Under the pieces are notes generated by a model. It ran no database searches. It was not told where the DNA came from and saw only the letters and a program-made list of their open reading frames with translations. Position numbers and translations under genes: made by a program. Below, one piece after another: positions 34,572-41,743 of a DNA stretch of 57,418 bases (within the stretch, counting starts at the first letter, position 1; each line of letters starts with the position of its first letter). The DNA comes from Acidobacteriota bacterium (lineage in GTDB: Bacteria > Acidobacteriota > Terriglobia > Bryobacterales > Bryobacteraceae): positions 1 to 57,418 of the forward strand of contig JAPKYX010000282.1 in the NCBI GenBank assembly GCA_026394075.1, written 5' to 3'.

Positions 34572-35471
34572 CTACAGCATGTCGCGGTAGGTTTCCATGA
34601 TGGCAGCCAAATCGGCGATATCCGCCTCACGCATCGGGGCCAGCGGCGACCGGACGGTGGCGCCGCACAGGCCCAGCATCTCCATCGCCTTCTTCATCAC
34701 GGTCACTTCATAGCCCTTCATGCGCTCCCGCAATGCGTAGAGCGGGTGGACGTACTTGTCCATCAGCACGTCCAGCTTGTCGAAGTCGCGCGCCATGCCC
34801 GCTTCGGCCAGCGCGAGCGAAACCTTGGGCGCAATGTTTGAGATCGACGACGTGTAGGCTTGCACACCGCAGGCAAAGTATGTCGAGACGCAATCATCAC
34901 CCAGGCCACCGACCCAGGCCAACCGGTCACCCACCTTGTTCATGATGCGGCGATAGGTGCGGCCATTGCCCTGGCCGTCTTTCCAGATCTCGAGCGTCGG
35001 CACCTGGTCGGCCAAGCGCGCCACCTGATCCGGCGTGAACACGGCCCATTCGCGCGAATAGATCGCCAGCGGCAAGCCCGAAGCCTCGCCGATCTCGCGG
35101 TAATACGCAAACAGCCCCGCTTCCGGCGCATGCGAATACGTGGGCGGCATCACGAGCAGCGCATCGGCCCCGGCCTTCTCCATGCGGCGCGCCATGTCGC
35201 TGGCGATCACGGTGGAATAGCCCACGCCCGCCACCACTGGCATCCGGCCCTTGACGGCCTTCACGGAATGCTCCACGACGGCCACAGCTTCATCGGCGCT
35301 CAACGAATAGATCTCGCCCGTGCCGCCGGTGACGACGATGGCGCAAAACGGATGGCCCATCATCATGTCGATGACCTTATCGAGGGCCTCGAAATCAATC
35401 GAGAGGTCAGCCTTGAAGGGCGTGATGGGGAATCCGAAGACGCCCTTCAGTTGTTGTTTCAGGTTGCTCAT
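34572..35471 (-). CDS. kdgD: 5-dehydro-4-deoxyglucarate dehydratase-like protein
   Basis: A 299-residue DapA-superfamily lyase. The Schiff-base lysine K164 (EIWKDGQGNG) and catalytic Tyr138 (LAIYSREWAVF) are placed as in 5-dehydro-4-deoxyglucarate dehydratases, as are GTGEIYSL (50-57) and FGFPITPF (12-19). This enzyme converts 5-keto-4-deoxy-D-glucarate to 2-oxoglutarate semialdehyde, CO2 and water. The upstream gene encodes a glucarate dehydratase-like enzyme 42 bp away in the same direction, which strongly supports this reading over a lysine-pathway DapA. The next enzyme (2-oxoglutarate semialdehyde dehydrogenase) is not in the window. Confidence 0.85.
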   Translation of the reverse strand: MSNLKQQLKGVFGFPITPFKADLSIDFEALDKVIDMMMGHPFCAIVVTGGTGEIYSLSADEAVAVVEHSVKAVKGRMPVVAGVGYSTVIASDMARRMEKAGADALLVMPPTYSHAPEAGLFAYYREIGEASGLPLAIYSREWAVFTPDQVARLADQVPTLEIWKDGQGNGRTYRRIMNKVGDRLAWVGGLGDDCVSTYFACGVQAYTSSISNIAPKVSLALAEAGMARDFDKLDVLMDKYVHPLYALRERMKGYEVTVMKKAMEMLGLCGATVRSPLAPMREADIADLAAIMETYRDML

Positions 35472-35513
35472 GGAAAACGTTCTCTTTAGGGTACAAGCTT
35501 GCGAGCGGCCGCC

Positions 35514-36845
35514 CTACCAGCGCGGCAGCACGCGCTTCCAATTGGGATCGACATGCTTACGCATCTCGGCCTCGTCGTCGCGCTTGCGGTATTCCAGCTT
35601 TTCGTAGCGCTCCTTCAAGCGCGCCAACTGGTCGTAGTCGAGTTCGACGCCCAGGCCCGGACGGTCGGTCACTTCGACGCAGCCATCGTCGAACGGCACT
35701 CGACCGCCCACGATCACTTCGTCCTTGGCCGTCTGCCAGGGGTAGTGCGTGTCGCAGGCGTGCGTCATGCCCGGAGCCGCCGCGGCCGCGTGGGCCATGG
35801 CCATCAGGCTCACTCCCAGGTGGTTGTTCGAGTGCATCGACAAGCCCTGCCCCAGCGTCTGGCACAGGTGCGAGAGGCGCTGTTGCGCGCGGATACCACC
35901 CCAGTAGTGCGGATCGCTGAGCACCACCTGCACGGCGTCGAGCTGTTTGGCCTTCACCACATGTTCAAAGCACGTCACTGAGACGTTGCTCGCGAAATCG
36001 GTGGTGATGCCTTCGGCCTGCAATCGCCGCCGGACTTCGGCCATGCCTTCCAGTTCCGCGCACGGGTCTTCCAGATAACCGCCATTGGCCAGTTCGTCTT
36101 TCAACGCACGGCCTACCTCGACGGAGGTGTCGACGCTCCAGGCGCAGTTGGGGTCGATGCGCAGGGGCACGGTGGGGCCAAAGGTGTTGTAGAGCGCTTT
36201 GATGGAGGCGATCTCAACATCGGGGTCCAGCACGCCGCCCTTCAGCTTGATCTCACGGAAGCCGTAGGTGTCGCACATCTGGACGGCTTGCTTGACGATC
36301 TGGTCCGGCGACAGCGCCTCGCCGTATTCGTCGGAGCGCGTGTCCACGCCCAATCCGCCGCCGCCGGCATGCTTGTAGAACAGGTAGGCGGAAAACTCCA
36401 CCTTGTGGCGCGCGCGGCCACCCACCAGGTCACAGACCGGGCGTCCCAGCGCTTTGCCGATCAGGTCGAGGCAGGCCACTTCAATGGCGGCGAAGCTGCG
36501 GGCGTGCTGATCGAGCGGGTTCTCGCCGGGCACCAGCCAGGCCTGCGTGCGGCCGGCGGTTTTGGGGTCCTGGGCGGCGGCCGCATCGCTCGCGGCACTG
36601 GCCTCCATGTCCATCCAAAGTCCGGTGAGATGGAACGGGTCCATGCCCACGATGCGTGACCGCAGGGCTTCCAGAGCGGCCAGAGGCCGGTCTCCGCCAT
36701 AGGTTTCGCTGATACCGGTGAAGCCATCGGTGGAGCGAAGTTCCACGATGGTCCTCAGGGCGTAGGGTGAGTGCAGTCCGTAGGAGCTGCGAAGGGGGCC
36801 GTCTGCAATCGCGATCGGGTGCAGACGCATCTCGGCGATGCGCAT
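35514..36845 (-). CDS. gudD: glucarate dehydratase-like enolase-superfamily protein
   Basis: A 443-residue enolase-superfamily enzyme, close to the 446 residues of E. coli GudD. The catalytic KxK is K200/K202 (EIKLKGGVLDP), the metal ligands are D231 (RIDPNCAW), E259 (YLEDPC) and N287 (DFASNVSV), and H338 (SMHSNNHLGVS) is the second base, all in glucarate-dehydratase context. It dehydrates D-glucarate to 5-dehydro-4-deoxyglucarate, which the downstream KdgD-like enzyme uses. D-galactarate or idarate specificity cannot be excluded. The ATG at 36845 has no clear ribosome-binding site but an extended -10-like TGATATAAA right in front. Confidence 0.9.
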   Translation of the reverse strand: MRIAEMRLHPIAIADGPLRSSYGLHSPYALRTIVELRSTDGFTGISETYGGDRPLAALEALRSRIVGMDPFHLTGLWMDMEASAASDAAAAQDPKTAGRTQAWLVPGENPLDQHARSFAAIEVACLDLIGKALGRPVCDLVGGRARHKVEFSAYLFYKHAGGGGLGVDTRSDEYGEALSPDQIVKQAVQMCDTYGFREIKLKGGVLDPDVEIASIKALYNTFGPTVPLRIDPNCAWSVDTSVEVGRALKDELANGGYLEDPCAELEGMAEVRRRLQAEGITTDFASNVSVTCFEHVVKAKQLDAVQVVLSDPHYWGGIRAQQRLSHLCQTLGQGLSMHSNNHLGVSLMAMAHAAAAAPGMTHACDTHYPWQTAKDEVIVGGRVPFDDGCVEVTDRPGLGVELDYDQLARLKERYEKLEYRKRDDEAEMRKHVDPNWKRVLPRW

Positions 36846-36851
36846 GAATTG

Positions 36852-36860
36852 TTTATATCA
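36852..36860 (-). promoter_or_regulatory. extended -10 promoter element of gudD-kdgD
   Basis: On the minus strand TGATATAAA (TGnTATAAT-like extended -10) ends 6 nt before the ATG at 36845. Transcription would begin at or next to the start codon, giving a leaderless message. Confidence 0.4.
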
Positions 36861-36956
36861 GGCTTCAGGAGGGGACTTGTGTCGGCGCTTGCCGGATTGC
36901 CTCAGATTGGGGTTGCCGGCGGGCGCGGCGATCAATTCGCGCCGGACAAATAGCGA

Positions 36957-36995
36957 AGCCCCCAGCCGGGCCAAGCAAGGCCGCCGCTGGGGGCT
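36957..36995. terminator. long hairpin after the small basic gene
   Basis: AGCCCCCAGC (36957-36966) pairs perfectly with GCTGGGGGCT (36986-36995), and an inner GGCC/GGCC adds a second stem. On the minus strand it lies 57 nt past the stop of the 43-residue gene and is followed by a moderately T-rich flank. Confidence 0.6.
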
Positions 36996-37051
36996 ACGGA
37001 AAAGTCAGTAATCGGCTCGCCGGCGGCAACCGCCTGGCGTGTCAGAAAAAA

Positions 37052-37183
37052 CTACTTGCGGGCGCCGCGTTGGGGGCTCTTCACCCGGCTCTGACGGAGC
37101 TTGTGCTTCTTGCGCTTGGGCTTGGTGATGATGAAGGTGCCGGAGCCCAGATATTCGGCCTGATAGAGATTTGCAGCTGCCAT
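37052..37183 (-). CDS. 43-residue highly basic protein
   Basis: ATG at 37181-37183 opens a 44-codon frame ending in TAG at 37052. The product is MAAANLYQAEYLGSGTFIIT followed by a cluster of Lys/Arg (KPKRKKHKLRQSRVKS) and a Lys end. Net charge is strongly positive, like small ribosome-associated proteins (bTHX, bS22 kinds), but it matches none I know. TACAAT, a good -10, lies 9 nt upstream of the ATG and a terminator hairpin follows, so this is an independent short transcription unit. It is shorter than most gene-calling cut-offs. The true function is unknown. Confidence 0.6.
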   Translation of the reverse strand: MAAANLYQAEYLGSGTFIITKPKRKKHKLRQSRVKSPQRGARK

Positions 37184-37234
37184 AACTTTTCTATTGTAGC
37201 GCGGAAGGGCCACGGCGGTGAGCACAGCTTCCGT

Positions 37235-38674
37235 TTAGGGCTGAACGGCGATCGTCACGGCTTGGCTGGCCCGGCCGCCGCCTTCGACGATCACGGGCAC
37301 CCGGTCAGAGGCCGCGATGCCAGCTGGAACGCGCACATTCAACTGGTAGAGGCCCGTAAAGCCGGGGGCCAAGCCGGAATAGAGAATCTCCGCCGACACG
37401 CCGCCCACGGTGACCAACGGGCGCACTTCCGTCTCGGCCAGGGGTGAGACCGGTGCTGGCTGGCCAGCCTCCACGCCCGGGCGCACGCTGCCCAGGCCGG
37501 TGAGGAAGATGGTCACCACATCACCTGGCCGCGCCGGGTTGCCCGTCTCGACATACCGGTACTGCGAATCCACCACGACGCCCTGCCCCTTGCCCGTGAA
37601 GTCCTTGGCAAAGATCCCCGGCTGGGCGGCGGACACCACCACCGGCTCCGGCACGGAAAGGCTGGTGCCCCGGCGGATCAGCAGCGATTGCTGCGTGTCG
37701 AGCTCCAGCCCATACGGCACCATGGCGTTGATCTGGCCGTTGGCCGCATAGAGCAGGGGCAGCAGCTTTCCGCCCAGCGTCACCGAAGTGACACCCAAGG
37801 TGGTGTCGAGCGGCAGCGAGTTGGTCCGTACTTCCGCGGTCGCCAGGCGAGCCCCGAAAATCGAGATCAGCGTGCCGGGGGCCAGCGGGGTGCGGGTGGC
37901 GTAGCTGGCGGCATTGACGATGCCTCCACTGGCGACAATCGGAGGGTTCGTGTTCGCTTGCACGCCGCCGGTGGTTTGATACACCCCGCGCAGACGGGCG
38001 CTGTTTTCCGCGGTCACCGTGATGGTCACCTGCGGCGTCAGTGCGTTGCGGCCGGTCCAGGTACCGCTCCAGCGCCCGCCGTCCAGGTGCACCAGGCTCA
38101 GCGACGCATCGCCGTTGGAGAACGAGACCACAATCGAGCCATCCGTCATCGGCGCGCCGCAATCGTCCACCACGCGCACTTCCACCGGCGTCGGCCACCC
38201 GGCCGGGATATTGAAGCCGCTGCCGAACAGTGTAGAGACCGGAACCAACTGCGTCGGGACACAGGTATTCTGCGTTGCCACAAAACCCTCCGCCGTCGCG
38301 ACCGCAGCGGGCAGGGAGACCAGATCCACCACCGCCGAGGAGTCGTTCGAGAACCCCAGCTGCAGCGTCCCGCGCCGCAGACCGGCCGTCCCCGCCACCG
38401 TCGCCTGCACGGCGATGCGCGTGGCAACCCCCGGCGTCAAAGTTCCCGACGAGGGCGTCACGGTGAACCAGACACTCTCTTCCGCGCTATAGCGGCCGGT
38501 GAAGAAATTCACCGGATCCCGGCCCGTGTTGGTGAGCACTATCTCCTGCGGGGCGGTGCCGGACAGCAGCAGGCCCGCGGGTTGCACCACAATCTCCCCG
38601 GCCACATCCGGTGCCCGGACGGTCATGACGACGGTCAAAGTCTGCGGCGGATTGATCGCTTCGCTGGAAGCCAC
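37235..38674 (-). CDS. C-terminal part of the frameshifted Ig-repeat surface protein (TIGR03437-type end)
   Basis: The reading frame from 38674 to the TAA at 37235 continues the same protein as the larger upstream frame. In-frame homologous sequence starts as early as 38731 (TVRANPAGLAAGDYYGQVQV), so the ATG at 38674 is not a natural start. The last 230 or so residues (from SGGIVNAASYATRTPLAPGT through ...GLGSVRPGVEAG... to IAVQP) match the 'Solibacter C-terminal' domain found at the ends of many acidobacterial surface proteins. Between lies a BACON/Ig-like region. The one-base change is either a real mutation or a sequencing or assembly error. Confidence 0.8.
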   Translation of the reverse strand: MASSEAINPPQTLTVVMTVRAPDVAGEIVVQPAGLLLSGTAPQEIVLTNTGRDPVNFFTGRYSAEESVWFTVTPSSGTLTPGVATRIAVQATVAGTAGLRRGTLQLGFSNDSSAVVDLVSLPAAVATAEGFVATQNTCVPTQLVPVSTLFGSGFNIPAGWPTPVEVRVVDDCGAPMTDGSIVVSFSNGDASLSLVHLDGGRWSGTWTGRNALTPQVTITVTAENSARLRGVYQTTGGVQANTNPPIVASGGIVNAASYATRTPLAPGTLISIFGARLATAEVRTNSLPLDTTLGVTSVTLGGKLLPLLYAANGQINAMVPYGLELDTQQSLLIRRGTSLSVPEPVVVSAAQPGIFAKDFTGKGQGVVVDSQYRYVETGNPARPGDVVTIFLTGLGSVRPGVEAGQPAPVSPLAETEVRPLVTVGGVSAEILYSGLAPGFTGLYQLNVRVPAGIAASDRVPVIVEGGGRASQAVTIAVQP

Positions 38675-41600
38675 CTGAACCTGCCCATAGTAGTCGCCAG
38701 CCGCCAGACCCGCCGGGTTCGCCCGGACCGTCAGGACAGTTCAGCGCACCCACGCCGGCATTGAGAATGGCGACGGTCTGTGGCGGAGGCGTCACGCCCG
38801 CCTCCGTAGCGCGGAAGGTCAACCCGACAGGGGTAACCACCAACTGCCGCACGGCGCGCGTCACCAACAGGTTCACCACCATCGAGAGATTTTCCGCCCC
38901 GCTGCCGTTCACGACCACGCGGGCCGAATAGGTACCGGGCCGAAGCTGGGCGGGGTTGGCGGTCAACCGCAGGGAACCGTTGGCCAACCGGCTGGCGGCG
39001 ACGGTGCTTTCGGCCAGGGAGAGCCAGCCTAAGTTTGGCCCTTCATACCGGATCGTTGCCTGGTAGATCTCCGGCGTGTCGCTGGAGGACGCGATCTGGA
39101 GGGGGCGGGACTGCGCGGGACCGGCCTCCACCGACGTGAACTGAATGAAGTCCGGATTCAGGTCGGTCACCACCGGATCAGCCGGCGGGCGCACAATGCC
39201 GATCGAATAGGCCCGCCGCGTGCTCCGCTGATTGGCATCGTTCACCTGCACCGCGAAGCCGAAAAGTCCGTAGCTGGAAGGTATGCCCAACAGTTGACCG
39301 CCCGGACCCAAACTCAACCCCGGCGGCAAGGCACCACTGGAAACGGTCCATGAATAGGGCGGCACTCCGCCCACGGCGCTGAAGGAGATCTGGTAGAACT
39401 GCCCCTGGGTCCCATCGGGGAGCGGTGAAGGCGTCACGATATTCAGAATGGGCCGGACCACGATGGTAAAAGTCCGGACGGCCGTCTGGGGGGGCACGAC
39501 GGAATCGGAGACGGTCACCGCAAAGCTGAAGGATCCCTCCGTGGTGGGCGCTCCGCTCAGCCGGCCATCCGCTGACAGACCAAGCCCCGGCGGCAATGCT
39601 CCGCCCGACACCGCAAACCGGTAGGGCGCCACACCGCCCGCAACCGCCAGCGCGACAGCATAGGGCGCGCCCACGCTTCCCGCGGGAAGTGCCGCCGCGG
39701 TGGTGAAGGAAACCTCCGGCACCACATCGATGGTGACCGTCCGTGTCGCCCGGGCACCGTTGGCATCAATGGAAAAAACCGTGAAGGTGAAGGAACCGGT
39801 CACCGTGGGGGTGCCGAAAATAGAACCTTGCGCCAGTGTCAAGCCGGGCGGCAACCCGCCAGTGTCAAGCAACACCGGGCCCGGCACCGTTCCCCGTTCC
39901 ACGGCGAATACCAATGAGTAAGGACGCCCACGCGCAGCAGCCGGAGCCCGCTCCGGCCGGATCACCGGGGCCTCATTGATCACCAGCGCGACTTCGCTCA
40001 CCCGTGACCGGGCTGGGGTGGCGCTATCGGTCACGCGCACGGACAAACCTGCCCGGCTGGAGGCGCTGGTGGGTGTTCCGGCGAGGACACCAGCGCTGGA
40101 TAGCACCAGACCAGGGACAGCCCCAAGCGTCACTTCGAAGCGGTACGGCGGGGTACCGCATGTTGCCCGAAGGGTGGCCGAATAGGGAGCCGTGGCCGTT
40201 GCGGGAGGCAGCGCCGAATCCACCAAACTCAGTTGCCGGGCCACGGTCACTTTGTAGGTTTGGCTGGCGGTTAAGGGGGGAGAACTGGCATCACGTCCCT
40301 GGACCGTGAACGTATACTCGCCGGCGGCCGTGGGTGCCCCGCTCAACGTGTTCCGCGCAGCATCATAGGTAAGCCCCGGCGGCAAAGCAGCAGTGTTGGT
40401 GATGGAAATCACAAACGGAGCCACCGCCGGAGCGGTCATCGAAAAAGGGACGCTAACCGACACGTTGGCGTCGAGTGTGGGAAAAGTCGCCGGCAGAATG
40501 TTGGGAGAATCGGCCACCGCGACGGCATAGCTGCGGGATGCCGAGCGCGGGGGCGAACTGCTATCCCGGGCATTGATGGTCATCAAGTAGGAGCCGCGCG
40601 CACTGGGAATCCCCGACAGCAAACCCGTCACCGGGTTGAGCGTTAGACCAGGAGGTATCGAGCCGGAAGACGAGAATGAGACCGGCGCTGTGGTGGGCGG
40701 CTTCATGGCAAATTGCACCGATACGGACTGCCCGGACACCATGGCCGGCACCAGGGAAGGTTCGATATCGGGACCAGCGATCACACTCACCGTGTAAGAC
40801 CGGTTGGCCGAGTAGGGTGGCGAGCTTTGGTCGCGGCCCACCACCACGAAGCTGTACGTACCGGGCGTGGTGGCCGTGCCCGAAAGCAGCCCGGTGGCGC
40901 TCAAGGTCAGCCCCGGCGGCAGGTTGCCGTTGACGGAAAACTGGAATGGCCCGACGGCCGGCGAACTGAGGCCAAACGCCACGGCTACGGCGGATCCTTG
41001 AATGATGCTGCTGATCGCCGCCGGGGTCACTTCGGGCGGGGCGGTGACCAGTACCGAATAGCTGCGGGAGGCTGTCAACGGGGGTGACGAAGCATCCCGC
41101 CCGTTGATGGAAAAGACGTAGGTTCCCGGCGCGGACGGCGCACCGGAAAGCGTCCCCCCGCTGCTGAGGCTCAGCCCGGGCGGCAAGGCGCCCACGGCGG
41201 AGAAGCTTAAGGGAGCGGCGGAGGGTGGCGAGGTCATGGTGAAGCCCACCGAGGAGAACACGCCGGCCACCAGGGGCCCGATGCTCACCGGTCCCAACAC
41301 GGGGCCGGCCAACACCGTAATCGAGTAGGCCCGGTCAGCCGTCTGGGCCGCCGGTTTTGAGCTATCCCGGACCGTGATCACAAACACGTACGTACTCGGC
41401 ACCGGGCCACCCGCGGCACCGGACAAGCGGCCATCCCCGATCGCCAATCCGGGCGGGAGCGTGCCACTCTTGAGCGCGAAGCTATAGGGTCCGGTACCGT
41501 TCTGCGCGGCTAAGGCACAGCTGTAACTCACGCCCGCGTAGGCCGTGGAAGGGCAGCTGGAATTGATGGCGACCGAGGGCGGTGGCGTGGTCTCGTTGGG

Positions 41601-41699
41601 CCTTGGGGTCGTCACACCACCTGGCACAGCCTGCGGTTGTGCGGCCGCTAGAAGTGGCATCAGCAGCAGCCAACCGAACTGTATCGTTCTCCGCCTCAA
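38487..41699 (-). CDS. N-terminal part of the frameshifted Ig-repeat surface protein
   Basis: This frame begins with TTG at 41699 after GGGGAG and encodes a signal peptide (MRRRTIQFGWLLLMPLLAAA). It is followed by a Pro/Thr linker and about nine tandem putative-Ig (He_PIG type) repeats of the form LPPGL.L...G.LSG.P...G.Y.F.I...D.SSPP. Examples are LPPGLSLSSGGTLSGAPS and LPPGLTLSATGLLSGTAT. The genuine reading ends near 38742 (NAGVGALN); after that the frame runs through meaningless Arg/Gly/Pro sequence to a stop at 38487. With the downstream frame it would make a secreted protein of about 1490 residues, probably a cell-surface adhesin or carbohydrate-binding stalk. It follows the caspase gene by 42 bp. 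Confidence 0.8.
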   Translation of the reverse strand: MRRRTIQFGWLLLMPLLAAAQPQAVPGGVTTPRPNETTPPPSVAINSSCPSTAYAGVSYSCALAAQNGTGPYSFALKSGTLPPGLAIGDGRLSGAAGGPVPSTYVFVITVRDSSKPAAQTADRAYSITVLAGPVLGPVSIGPLVAGVFSSVGFTMTSPPSAAPLSFSAVGALPPGLSLSSGGTLSGAPSAPGTYVFSINGRDASSPPLTASRSYSVLVTAPPEVTPAAISSIIQGSAVAVAFGLSSPAVGPFQFSVNGNLPPGLTLSATGLLSGTATTPGTYSFVVVGRDQSSPPYSANRSYTVSVIAGPDIEPSLVPAMVSGQSVSVQFAMKPPTTAPVSFSSSGSIPPGLTLNPVTGLLSGIPSARGSYLMTINARDSSSPPRSASRSYAVAVADSPNILPATFPTLDANVSVSVPFSMTAPAVAPFVISITNTAALPPGLTYDAARNTLSGAPTAAGEYTFTVQGRDASSPPLTASQTYKVTVARQLSLVDSALPPATATAPYSATLRATCGTPPYRFEVTLGAVPGLVLSSAGVLAGTPTSASSRAGLSVRVTDSATPARSRVSEVALVINEAPVIRPERAPAAARGRPYSLVFAVERGTVPGPVLLDTGGLPPGLTLAQGSIFGTPTVTGSFTFTVFSIDANGARATRTVTIDVVPEVSFTTAAALPAGSVGAPYAVALAVAGGVAPYRFAVSGGALPPGLGLSADGRLSGAPTTEGSFSFAVTVSDSVVPPQTAVRTFTIVVRPILNIVTPSPLPDGTQGQFYQISFSAVGGVPPYSWTVSSGALPPGLSLGPGGQLLGIPSSYGLFGFAVQVNDANQRSTRRAYSIGIVRPPADPVVTDLNPDFIQFTSVEAGPAQSRPLQIASSSDTPEIYQATIRYEGPNLGWLSLAESTVAASRLANGSLRLTANPAQLRPGTYSARVVVNGSGAENLSMVVNLLVTRAVRQLVVTPVGLTFRATEAGVTPPPQTVAILNAGVGALNCPDGPGEPGGSGGWRLLWAGSGGFQRSDQSAADFDRRHDRPGTGCGRGDCGATRGPAAVRHRPAGDSAHQHGPGSGEFLHRPL

Positions 41700-41723
41700 G
41701 AAATTGCTTGCTCCCCAACATCT

Positions 41724-41743
41724 GGCGGCGAAAGCCGCCTTTT
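41724..41743. terminator. GGCGGC-GAAA-GCCGCC hairpin between caspase and Ig-repeat genes
   Basis: A 6-bp perfect stem with a GAAA tetraloop, followed on the plus strand by TTTT. On the minus (coding) strand the T run is missing, so for the operon it is more likely a partial attenuator or processing hairpin. It overlaps the end of the caspase gene. Confidence 0.4.
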
